From Batillaria attramentaria (taxonomy: Eukaryota > Mollusca > Gastropoda > Batillariidae): a stretch of 64,000 nt of DNA. The stretch spans positions 62,001 to 126,000 of the forward strand of contig JACVVK020000477.1 in the NCBI GenBank assembly GCA_018292915.2. The letters are read 5' to 3'. Below the pieces are notes generated by a model, which was given only the letters and a program-made list of their open reading frames with translations, made no database searches and was not told where the DNA came from. Positions 31,920 through 44,800 of this stretch are shown one piece after another. Every line of letters starts with the position of its first letter. Within the stretch, counting starts at the first letter, position 1. The position numbers and the translations under genes are program-made.

Positions 31920-32904
31920 AGATCCTGTTAAGTTTCACTTTCTTTTGTGCTTCATCATTCATGTTTGTGTGTGTGTGTGTTGGGGGGGGGGGGGGGGAGG
32001 AGAACATATAGGACAAATGACTGTAAAACCATGGTCCACTGAATATCATTTCACTTAACTGATACAAAGTATAATTCCTTAATCTCTGCACGTTTCTGGC
32101 TTTGTTTCGTAGTGTGCATTTTTTGCTTGGTGGTGTTAAATGTTGGTTTTTTTGGTTTTTTAAAAAACTTACTTTGATATTTTAACACGTAATTTGATTT
32201 TTAATTTATTTGTTTATGTGACATAAGTGGAAGCCAGACCAAAGCCCAACCACTTATACTCCACTCTCCAATTCTCAAACGGTTAAGAAACGTATACCCG
32301 TCGAGAAGAAACAAAACACTCGCAAAGAAAACTGGATGTGGCCACCATATACACAAACTGTCTACTCGCCCTTACCGGTATACTCGGATCGATCGCAACA
32401 ACCACAGTGTTCGTGCATCTGTTTTCCGTTTGAAACGCACTTTTCTGAAGCAATTGAGAAATGAGGATCCTATTTCGAACGAAAACGAGAACGTCTAAAA
32501 TGTGCAAAGAATGTAGATAAGTCTTAAGTGATATTTCAAATATTGCCTTGGGAGATCGTGCAAAACAGCTTAACTGGATGGCAATTCGTGCAAAACTTAG
32601 TGGAATCGATTGTAGTTATTATGTGGTACAGGTCACAAGGTCAGTGGGTGTCGCGACGTTCATCAGTGAGTGTAGAATTTGTTTCCAAGTGGCCCACTTG
32701 CATTTGAAAACTTTAAAAGATATTTGCAAGCGCAGATTTATATCCCTGCCCAAGTATTTATATCCCTGCCCAAGTATTTAAACACATTTTAAGGCGGAAT
32801 TTTGATACCAGCGTTTACTGAAGTGGACAGCTTGAAACGCGTTTTCCCGCCAGCCAACATAAGAACCCAGTAGATCTGAATTTCCACAAAAAAAAGGGGG
32901 GGGG

Positions 32905-33280
32905 GGGGTAAAATCACTGTTTAACGGTGTAAAATCACAGGGTTAATTTTCATGCAGATTTTCACTCGTATTCTACTCCTAAGCTTTTCTCAAGCATTCT
33001 AGCTCAACTTTGAACATTTTCCAACAAAAATGGATCCAACTCAGATTTTCAAGTTCAAAGCAGACTCACCGCTTATTGTTACCGATATCCCCTTTGAGGT
33101 CTCCAAACTTCACACAAGCTCCGCCGACCTTCATCTTCACCCGTTCGCGGCTTAATTCTCATCAGATCAGGCAAATTTGAGCTAGAATGCTTGAGAAGAG
33201 CTTAGGAGTCGAATACGAGTGAAAATCTGCATGAAACTTAACCCTGTGATTTTACGCCGTTAAAAAGCGATTTAACCGGG
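32905..33280. mobile_element. Palindromic MITE, unit 2
   Basis: Counterpart of 9389-9764. The central 41-codon frame (33030-33155, MDPTQIFKFKADSPLIVTD to HPFAA) is open here. It is not recognised as any protein. Confidence 0.82.
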
Positions 33281-33994
33281 AACATAAAACCAAAGACCTA
33301 TGTTTCCAAGATCTTTTATGAAACTAGAGACATAACATGTATGTCTCTGATGAAACTGACAATCACCAAACTTTAAAAAAAAAAACACTCCCTCGTTTAT
33401 GATAGCTATGTGTCTATGAAAAAATAAACGTCATCAGAAAAATTGCAGAAAACCATGGCTCTCCAGTGAACCGGTAAGTGGGACCTTGCCAGAGATTTTC
33501 TGGTTAAATCTGTTGACGTGTACATGATGTACAAAGCGTCGTCTGCGCATAACTCCCAGGGGAGTTTCGCTTTACTGTGAATCCGCACTGAAAATGTTCG
33601 AGAATACAGACGGTACGACGATGAAAACACTCTGTTCTAGCTTCTGGACCCGAACCTCGTTCAGCCTAGGTGTAACCCTAAACCGCAGCCTAACTGTGTC
33701 GCTAACCCTAATAATTTCACAGTGTTTGTTCTTCGTTAGCACGGGCACCGGAAAAGAAAAAGCCGTCTGCTCGATCAGCTAGGCCTACCAGGGAGAGGTC
33801 ATTGGCTGTAGGCATGATCATTAAAATACATGGACTCGTGTACAATGCGTTTCAACGGGACACAACGAAGCAATTAAAACGTAATAAATATATGATAATC
33901 GTGTAATGAGATAACGTGAGAGCTTTCATTCCTGAAGCGACTGAAGATTTTTTACTGCTTCTCCAAACATTCACGCCTCCACATTAGGTCGAGC

Positions 33995-34143
33995 GTCACG
34001 TGACAAGGGCACAGTTAGCATGGCTATCGGAGCGTCTTGATGATGTGTAGAATCAACAAGTCAGTCAAATTCCACATTTGATCGTATTGTTGGTGAAGGA
34101 TTTCCATCTTTCTTTGATTGGAGTAGATGCTCAACGTTTTGAG
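33995..34143 (+). promoter_or_regulatory. Candidate promoter / 5' leader with E-box, unit 2
   Basis: GTCACGTGAC at 33995-34004 and donor GAG|GTAAGT at 34143/34144, ~2.15 kb upstream of CCNH copy C e1. Confidence 0.35.
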
Positions 34144-34787
34144 GTAAGTGCTTTCATTATAACACTATGTTTGGGCAGCGCGGATTTTTTTTGGTGTGTG
34201 TGTGTAAGTGACTAAGGGTGTGAACCCTAGCCTTTGCAAGTGTGTAACACGCCAGAGGCAGGCGCTTGAGTTTTGCTCATTTAACCCCCCCCCCCCCCAA
34301 CACTAATCTACCCCCACCGAAAAAAGTAAGCAGGAAGCTGATCAGATAGCGTGCCTTGGGAGAACGTGCAATAATGAATGTTGGCTGTCTAGCGGGTACC
34401 CGGGGTAAACACTTGACCATTGAAACGAGAATCACGTAGCATTCACACTGTGTACCTACCATGAGAACTGTAGCTGATGGCAGTAGTAGCGTACCGTGTT
34501 GACTAAACAGAGGGTATTCATGTATGCATGTGGATTCAGTTTGACTGCTCTGAACTCAAGAAGCAACTGTCATGTAGGAACACTGACACACACAGTTAAG
34601 TATTACCTGACTGCCTGCAGCTGGTACTGAAAGATGTAAAATAGGTTGCAGAATACTGCATGTATACACACCGCTTTGGGTGATTGCAAATTTGTGCCAC
34701 ACATAAGCAAATTACATCCTGGACAGAACTAAAAGGGAGAGACCACTAGTACATGTACAACCAAATTACCAGGACAGACTTGTGGTG

Positions 34788-35103
34788 TGGAAATTACCCA
34801 GTTTGGAATACATGCAGACGCCTCAGAGGGGAATTAATTGAGAGATATATATTATGTATGTAAGATTCTCCACAAACACTATGACAGTTTGTCAGCGCAG
34901 TAGGGCTTTTCATTCTTACAAACAACACTAATACTTGGGGTCACGATATGAAGTCATCAAAACAGCACTGCAATTCCCGTCTTTACCAACACTTCTGTAC
35001 TAATAGAATTGTCAGCCACTGGAACAACCTGCCACATGAGGTTGCCAAAACAGAAACACTCATTGAGTTTAAACACAGGATTGATTGGTTCTGCAATAAA
35101 TAG
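34788..35103 (+). mobile_element. CR1/L2-like LINE relic, unit 2
   Basis: Same relic as 11275-11588, with two more homopolymer bases (GATTCTCC, GCTTTTCATT). Confidence 0.82.
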
Positions 35104-35689
35104 GAATTAAGATTTTCACTGACATTCAGTGACATACTGTACTACTCTGTTATAAGAGAACTTGTGAAATGTGTTGAGATCATCAGTCACATATGTACAA
35201 GCTGGATTGACTGTATACAGTAGCCATATGAAGGTTGGTTTGCGAGGGCTTTGTTTCTTCCAGACGGGCTTATGTTACTTAACCGTTCAAGAATAGGAGT
35301 GGAGTATAACAGCTTTATTCTCCATTTTTATTTTTTTTTCTCCAGAGGAGATTGTTTTGTTTCAGTAGTGTGAAACTTGCTGGTGCTGATAAGACGTCAG
35401 GATTTTCCCAGTGAGATGCTGACTCTTCCATTCATTTGTTCAGTTGTTTAATATTGAAGTTGTGTAGTACAAGACACGTGCTGTCCTGTACAGGCATTTT
35501 GCAGAGTATGAGGATGTCTAAATAGAGCAACATCATCTCACGACATGCGTGTTATAAACAGTAACATGAACATTAACAGTGAAACTCATGATAGTTAATA
35601 GTAGAGCAGGTAGTCAGTCCTTTTTAGACAGCATCTTAACCTGAGAGCTTGGGACAGACAGACACACACACAGACTCCGCCTTGCACTG

Positions 35690-35834
35690 AAGAGTGTTGG
35701 ACTTCTAATGCTCGGGTCGAGAGTTCGATCCCCGCTGGGGCCAAATATTTGTGCTGGCTTTTTCATCGTTGCCCCGTCTTTGATATCACCCTATGTGGTG
35801 GAAAAGGACGTTAAACCCCCAAACACCCACCCAC
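35690..35834 (+). mobile_element. tRNA-derived SINE with 13-bp TSD, unit 2
   Basis: Target duplications CCGCCTTGCACTG at 35677-35689 and 35835-35847. Same insertion as 12177-12322. Confidence 0.92.
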
Positions 35835-36289
35835 CCGCCTTGCACTGGGAAATCTCTCTCCCATGTATGGAAATCAGCGGAGGTACTTGAGTGATAGTTC
35901 TACTGTACCTTCTACACACACACTGGTAGACAGAGCTAGAGACTGAGCAAGAATTAACCTTCCTTCCACCTCATATATATACTGATGTGTAATCTACAAG
36001 CAATAGATACATGTAGCAACTGAACCAATAATAATGATAATAATAATAATAACAGTGTATTATAGATAGGCACATATATAATTATAGATACATGTATATA
36101 TATAATACAATACACAGTTGTTATTATTATTATTATTATGAACCAATCAGTACGAGTATTGTTGATTTTGTCAGTATTAGAACCACAATACATGACAGTG
36201 CACATGCTGTTTAATTATACTGTGCATGTATAAATTAATTGAAAACTAAATGTTAGTGATACTGATAATGAACCACTGTTTTTCCACAG

Positions 36290-36412
36290 GAGGAGCAGAT
36301 AGTCACATATTTCCTCACTGTGGCAGAAGAGCGGCTTCTGGTCAGACAATATGAGTTTGTCCTTAAAGAATTCTGGAACAAGTTCCAGCCTCCAGCCCCC
36401 AAATGTATTCTG
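36290..36412 (+). CDS. CCNH: CCNH copy C exon e1
   Basis: [18 protein letters not shown] onward to PPAPKCIL; identical to copy B. Confidence 0.92.
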
Positions 36413-39400
36413 GTGAGCAGAAGCTTCTTCTAGTACTGATCTTTAAAGACATTGTGTCTTGCACTAGCAGTATCTGATCCCCCCCCCCCCCCCTCTCTAT
36501 AACAGTGTAGTCTTCCCTAGTTTTACAAGGACAAGATAGAAGACAGGTCTTTAAATATTTACGTTTATCTTTTTATCCTAATATATTTGTGAAATAAAGT
36601 TTCATTTCATTTCTTTTTATCGCAGGGAATATGTTTTCCACTGCAGCTTTGAAATAATTATTATACAGGGGCTACAGGTAATGTGCACTTTTTCTTGTGC
36701 AGGGGACATCACTGGCATTCTTTAAACGATTCTGGGTGAACAACTCTGTTATGGATTACCACCCGAAAGATATCATGTATGTATTTTTACATGGTGGATT
36801 AATTACCACCCTAAACATATTGTACACATTGGATAAAGATAAAGATATTGTATTGCATTTATAAAGATTTTGTACACATTTCTACATTATGGATTTAATT
36901 ATTACAATCCTAAAACTATTGTGTGCATAGTTGTATACATTTATAATAAAGTATGTGGGAAGTAAGTAAAGCTGAGAGCACTACCTAGATCTATATCTAT
37001 AATACAGTATATGGGAAGTAAGTAAAGCTGAGAGCACTACCTAGATCTATATTTATAATACAGTATATGGGAAGTAAGTAAAGCTGAGAGCACTACCTAG
37101 ATCTATATCTATAATACAGTATATGGGAAGTAAGTAAAGCTGAGAGCACTACCTAGATCTATATCTATAATACAGTATATGGGAAGTAAGTAAAGCTGAG
37201 AGCACTACCTAGATCTATATCTATAATACAGTATATGGGAAGTAAGTAAAGCTGAGAGCACTACCTAGATCTATATCTATAATACAGTATATGGGAAGTA
37301 AGTAAAGCTGAGAGCACTACCTAGATCTATATCTATAATACAGTATATGGGAAGTAAGTAAAGCTGAGAGCACTACCTAGATCTATATCTATAATACAGT
37401 ATATGGGAAGTAAGTAAAGCTGAGAGCACTACCTAGATCTATATCTATAATACAGTATATGGGAAGTAAGTAAAGCTGAGAGCACTACCTAGATCTATAT
37501 CTATAATACAGTATATGGGAAGTAAGTAAAGCTGAGAGCACTACCTAGATCTATATCTATCTTTGAAGGATTAAACAGTATATATATTGTTCATTACATT
37601 TAAGTCTGTTGATTGAAGTGTTCACTGGTTATCTCCTCACATGTGTCTCAACTCCTGGTAACAAGGGTTTCTGAGACAGTTGTGTAACTTGGAAACTCAA
37701 AAAAAACAAGTGAAATTGTTAAATGGCAAGATAACAGCTGCCTGTTGGGAAGATTTCATTTTGTTTGTGCATTACATGATAACAGTAATCATTATTACAG
37801 TTATCCACCTGCTTGCATGTTACTTCAACAAGAATGTGTGTTCATGTGCACGCGCGTGTGTGTGTGTGTGTGCTTCACAAACACAGGCTGACCTGTGTCT
37901 ACTTGGCCTGTAAGGTGGAGGAGTTCTACGTCCCCATTGGTCAGTTTGTGAGCAACCTGAAGGGTAATCGTGAGAAATTCGCTGACACTATTTTGGCATT
38001 TGAGTTGCTGCTGCTGTCAAAGCTTCACTATCAGCTGACTGTGCACCACCCATTCCGACCTCTGGAGGGGCTCCTGATCGACATTAAGGTCTGTACCACC
38101 CATTCCCACCTGTAGAGGAGCTCCTGATACCCGGTAGATAGAGGTCTGTACCACCCATTCCGACCTCTGGAGGGGCTCCTGATCGACATTAAGGTCTGTA
38201 CCACCCATTCCCACCTCTAGAGGAGCTCCTGATACCCGGTAGATATAGGTCTGTACCACCCATTCCGACCTCTGGAGGGGCTCCTGATCGACATTAAGGT
38301 CTGTACCACCCGTTGCCACCTCTAGAGGAGCTCCTGATAGATATAGGTCTGTACCACCCATTCCCACCTCTAGAGGAGCTCCTGATAGATAGAGGTCTGT
38401 ACCACCCATTCCCACCTCTAGAGGAGTTCCTGATAGATAGAGGTCTGTACCACCCATTCCGACCTCTGGAGGGGCTCCTGATCGACATTAAGGTCTGTAC
38501 CACCCATTCCCACCTCTAGAGGAGCTCCTGATAGATAGAGGTCTGTACCACCCATTCCGACCTCTGGAGGGGCTCCTGATCGACATTAAGGTCTGTACCA
38601 CCCATTCCCACCTCTAGAGGAGCTCCTGATAGATAGAGGTCTGTACCACCCATTCCGACCTCTGGAGGGGCTCCTGATCGACATTAAGGTCTGTACCACC
38701 CATTCCCACCTCTAGAGGAGCTCCTGATAGATAGAGGTCTGTACCACCCATTCCCACCTCTGGAGGGGCTCCTGATCGACATTTAGGTCTGTACCACCCA
38801 TTCCCAACTCTAGAGGAGCTCCTGATAGATAGAGGTCTGTACCACCCATTCCGACCTCTGGAGGGGCTCCTGATCGACATTAAGGTCTGTACCACCCATT
38901 CCCACCTCTAGAGGAGCTCCTGATAGATAGAGGTCTGTACCACCCATTCCCACCTCTGGAGGGGCTCCTGATCGACATTTAGGTCTGTACCACCCATTCC
39001 CACCTCTAGAGGAGCTCCTGATAGATAGAGGTCTGTACCACCCATTCCCACCTCTGGAGGGGCTCCTGATCGACATTTAGGTCTGTACCACCCATTCCCA
39101 ACTCTAGAGGAGCTCCTGATAGATAGAGGTCTGTACCACCCATTCCCACCTCTAGAGGAGTTCCTGATAGATATAGGTCTGTACCACCCATGCTGACCTC
39201 TGGAGGGGCTCCTGATAATATATACGGTGAAGATTGCTCATGACAAGACACACCAAATTCATATAAAATAGTTTGTTTATCACTTTGCTGAAAACTGGGT
39301 ACTCATGTCACACTCACTCGACTCAACTCTGTACTCTTGACCATATATATATATATATATATATAATAAGGTCTGTACCACCCATTCTCACCTCTAGAGC

Positions 39401-39592
39401 AGTAGAGGGGTTCCTGATCGACATGAAGGTCTGTACCACCCATTCCCACCTCTAGAGGGGCTCCTGATATATATATATATATACCTTAAGGTCTGTACCA
39501 CCCATTCCCACCTCTAGAGGGGCTCCTGATATATATATATATATATACCTTAAGGTCTGTACCACCCATTCCCACCTCTAGAGGAGCTCCTG

Positions 39593-39675
<83 letters not shown>

Positions 39676-42600
39676 AAGGTCTGTACCACCCATTCCCACC
39701 TCTAGAGGGGCTCCTGATATATATATATATATACCTTAAGGTCTGTACCACCCATTCCCACCTCTAGAGGGGCTCCTGATATATATATATATATATACCT
39801 TAAGGTCTGTACCACCCATTCCCACCTCTAGAGGGGCTCCTGATACACATTAAGGTCTGTACCATTCCCATTCCCACTTCTACAAGAGTGTTAGTGTCAT
39901 CGGATGTTTATTTCTGTGTGTGTCATCAGCTAAAAATGTTTCTATCTCATTATCTGTGTCATCAGTTACATGTTTATTTCTGTGTGTGTCATCGCATGTT
40001 TATTTCTGTGTGTGTCATCGCATGTTTATTTCTGTGTGTGTGTCATCGCATGTTTATTTCTGTGTGTGTCATCGCATGTTTATTTCTGTGTGCTAGGTAT
40101 TGCCATCCATATATGAAAACGTGCGTATAGGGTCCATGAACTACCTGCGACTGGTCACGCGCTACGCGCGACTGGTCATGAACGACGCGCGGCTGGTCAT
40201 ATGCGACGCGCGGTTGGTCATATGCGACGCGCGGTTGGTCATGCGCTACCCGCGATTGGTCATGGGCTACCCGCGATTGGTCATGCGCTACCCGCGATTG
40301 GTCATGGGCTACCGCGACAACTAGCGACTGGTCATGAACGACGGGCGACGGGCGACCGGCCGTGATATTGGTCATGCGCGACGGGCCGTGATATTGGTCA
40401 TGCGCGACGGGCCGATATTGGTCATGCGCGACGGGCCGTGATACCAACTGCGCTCGGTATAGAAAAGTGTAGAATAGAAGAACCACTACTTCGCCTACTT
40501 CTTCCTTGACTCAAGACATGTACAACGGTGGGAGTAATGGGGGGGGGGGGGGCGTGGGGGGCGGGTGCAGTAACTAAGCAAGGTTGTTACCATCTGTATG
40601 TGATTGGTTAAAACTCAATCAGTCTTGCACCCCCCCCCCCCCCCCCCCCCGTCAGTCACCCTCCACACCAGTCTGTGTCTGTTGATTGGTCAAAGCTCAT
40701 ACGTCAATCAGTCTTAGTTTTGAGACACCGGGTATTGAGGCGTGTAAGGGCCGCCGCCTGTCTCGACGTGACGTCAAACAAAAGACAGAGCACGTGCCCG
40801 CCCATAGTATCGCACCTGGGAAGAGCTCCACAAATCACTGGGGAGGGGGGGGGGGGTGCTGGTGGGCGATCGGTCATGCGCGACTGGTCATAAGCGGCTG
40901 GCTGGCGCTTTGTCTATGATGCCGGCGACTTCAAACAAAAGACAGAGCTCACAGCCCCACAGCCTTTGCCGTATCACAGTCGCCAGTAATAACCCAACAG
41001 CAGCCGATTGGCGCCAGGCACTTGGTACACCCCCCCCCCCCCCTTCCCACCAGTAACCCCCCACACACACACCCGGCGAGCAATTACACGGCGTTAAACG
41101 GCAAGTCATCGGCACGTGCCCAAAGCCTGGGGACCTATGCATGGACACAACCTTCCGTAGGCACAGCCTAAACGCCAAGTCTCAGACTTGGCAGTCTCGG
41201 TCTAAATTTCTCGCGCAACCGCTATGCATGGACGCGGACAACAGCCCAGACAACCAAGTCTCAGACTTGAAGTCGGCCTACGTGACGTCATCTACTTTAT
41301 CTAAATTTAGAGTGTGGGATTCCGGTATTCCCCAGCCAATTGTAAGAGTACGCATGCGCATGTGTTCAACGAGACAGCCCAGCGCCGCGGGAAAGGAACA
41401 GCCAGCGGGATGCCTTACGCAATACACACCGCGCGCGGGCGGTCAGTCGGCCGGTACATGTGGCAGACTTACCCACCACGCGGCACTGTGCATCAGTTTC
41501 TGCGAGTCAAGTTGAACCTCGGGCCGGACTCAGACGTAAAAATACTGAACAACAGAAATAAAGGGGAATATTGCTTACGGAATGGATGACATACTCCCAT
41601 ATCACCTCTCAAGGAAGGTGAGCAAACTAAATGCAGAAATCTTTAGACTGGTGAGACTGGCACAGCGCAGGTCACAGTGACATGCTGACCGGATCGACTG
41701 AGCCACTGATGAGAGTGCCATATGCAAAACAGTACACACCAAAGACACTCGCAGTATAGTACATATACCCGTAAAACACGATCTAGGCCTTGGCATAGTC
41801 GAATGAAACTCCACAACACCGAAAAACGCCATGCTGATTGTCGTTTAGGCCGAGCCTACGGCATTTTAGGCTGTTTAGGCTGCCGTTTAGACCCTGACTA
41901 CCCCGTTGTCTGTGTCCATGCATACCGATTTCCGAGATTTAGTCAGAGCCTACGAATTTAGGCAGGGCCTACGCGTTTAGGTCGTGTCCATGCATAGGTC
42001 CCCAGACCTTCCTGTCCATCTGATTAGTCTCTCCCAAGTGGCGGGGCCATTAAACACCAGACGAAGCATAACAATACTTCACACTTCAGCCGCTCAACAG
42101 AGTCTAAGCTCTAGGCTGATTGACATGTACTTCGACGCGTCTTGGGAAACATACTCTTCCGTGTAAGCCAATCAGAGCAATGCAAGTCACGCAACATGGG
42201 TGTCAACCAGGGGACCTATGCATGGACACAACCTTCCGTAGGCACAGCCTAAACGCCAAGTCTCAGACTTGGCAGTCTCGGTCTAAATTTCTCGCGCAAA
42301 CCGCTATGCATGGACGCGGACAACAGCCCAGACAACCAAGTCTCAGACTTGGGGACCTATGCATGGACACAACCTTCCGTAGGCACAGCCTAAACGCCAA
42401 GTCTCAGACTTGGCAGTCTCGGTCTAAATTTCTCGCGTAACCGCTATGCATGGACGCGGACAACAGCCCAGACAACCACGGGACCTATGCATGGACACAA
42501 CCTTCCGTAGGCACAGCCTAAACGCCAAGTCTCAGACTTGGCAGTCTCGGTCTAAATTTCTCGCGCAACCGCTATGCATGGACGCGGACAACAGCCCAGA

Positions 42601-44767
42601 CAACCAAGTCTCAGACTTGAAGTCGGCCTACGTGACGTCATCTGCTTTATCTAAATTTAGAGTGTGGGATTCCGGTATTCCCCAGCCAATTGTGAGAGTA
42701 CGCATGCGCATGTGTTCAACGAGACAGCCCAGCGCCGCGGGAAAGGAACAGCCAGCGGGATGCCTTACGCAATACACACCGCGCGCGGGCGGTCAGTCGG
42801 CCGGTACATGTGGCAGACTGACCCACCACGCGGCACTGTGCATCAGTTTCTGCGAGTCAAGTTGAACCTCGGGCCGGACTCAGACGTAAAAATACTGAAC
42901 AACAGAAATAAAGGGGAATATTGCTTATGGAATGGATGACATACTCCCATATCACCTCTCAAGGAAGGTGAGCAAACTAAATGCAGAAATCTTTAGACTG
43001 GTGAGACTGGCACAGCGCAGGTCACAGTGACATGCTGACCGGATCGGCTGAGCCACTGATGAGAGTGCCATGCAAAACAGTACACACCAAAGACGCTCGC
43101 AGTATAGTACATATACCCGTAAAACACGATCTAGGCCTTGGCATAGTCGAATGAAACTCCACAACACCGAAAAACGCCATGCTGATTGTCGTTTAGGCCG
43201 AGCCTACGGCATTTAGGCCGCCGATTTCGCGTGACTAAATCGGGGCTGTTTAGGCTGCCGTTTAGACCCTGACTACCCCGTTGTCTGTGTCCATGCATAC
43301 CGATTTCCGAGATTTAGTCAGAGCCTACGAATTTAGGCAGGGCCTACGCGTTTAGGTCGTGTCCATGCATAGGTCCCCTACCATTTGAAGCACAGAACCA
43401 GCAGATGGGTAAGTTATTGCCCCCCCCCTCCCCTTTACTGTTAGTTAGTGTGTTGGGGGGGGGGGGGCTTGCTTACTGAACCCCCCCCCCCAACACACAC
43501 ACACAAACACACACCTCCCGCTCAGTGATTTGTCAAGCTGTGTATGATGCTGTGAGCGGGCACGCGCTCTGTCTTTTGTTTGAAGTCTCGGCGAGACAGG
43601 CGACTGCCCTACTTGGAGGACAAGTACACGCCTCAATACCCGGTGTGTGAGCTTTGACCAATCAACAGACACAGACTGGTGTGATGGGTGACCGACAGGA
43701 CCAAGACTGATTGACGTATGACTATGAGTTTTAACCAGTCAAACAGACACAGATGGTTAAAGCTCAGGGAAAATGAGCTTGCTTAGCAACCACCCCTCTA
43801 ACACCTCCCTCCCCCCAATTACTCCCATGGTTGTATATCTTTAGACAGTTAGTGTGCTTTTTAATTTTCTAATACGAGGGAGAAGTAGGCGAAGTGGTGG
43901 TTCTTTTATTCACGTGTATGTGTGTGTGTGGTCCCGGCACTACATTAACACCCCCCCCCCCCCCCCCCCCGCTTCCACCTGTCCTCATGTTCTGCTTTTA
44001 ATTTTTTTTTTTTTTGCCCACAGGAGTTTGCTTACTGCACCACCAGTCCCCCCCCCCACCCCCCCCCAGTGATTTGTGAAGCTCTTCCCAGGTGCGACAC
44101 TATGGGCGGGCACACGTGCTCTGTCTTTTGTCTGACGTCACGTCGAGACAGGCGACGGCCCTTACATGCCTCAATACCCGGTGTGTCAACACTAAGACTG
44201 ATTGACGTATGAGCTTTGACCAATCAACAGACACAGACTGGTGTGATGGGTGACTGACAGGGCCAAGACTGATTGACGTATGAGTTTTAACCAATCAGAC
44301 ACAGATGGTAACAACCTTGCTTAGTTACTGCAACCCCCCCCCCCCCACGTCCCCCTCCACCCCCCCCCCCCTTACTCCCACCGTTGTACATGTCTTGAGT
44401 CAAGGAAGAATTAGGCGAAGTGGTGGTTCTTCTATTCTATACTTTTCCGAGCGCAGTCGGTATCACGGCCCGTCGCGCATGACCAATATCACCCCCCCCC
44501 CCCCCCCCCAGTGATTTGTGAAGCTCTTCCCAGGTGCTGTGTATGATGCTGTGAGCGGGCTTTTGTTTGACGTCACGTCGAGACAGGCGGCGGCCCTTAC
44601 ACGCCTCAATACCCGGTGTCTCAAAACTAAGACTGATTGACGTATGAGCTTTGACCAATCAACAGACACAGACTGGTGTGAAGGGGGGGGGGGGGGGTGC
44701 AAGACTGATTGAGTTTTAACCAATCACATACAGATGGTAACAACCTTGCTTAGTTACTGCACCCCAG

Positions 44768-44800
<33 letters not shown>

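Larger units (their letters stand above)
31920..36289. other. Intergenic spacer of unit 2
   Basis: Same content as 8401-12777. The open stretch at ~32222-32465 (+) differs by one substitution (GTCGAG for GCCGAG). No N-terminal cyclin H exon recognised. Confidence 0.7.
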
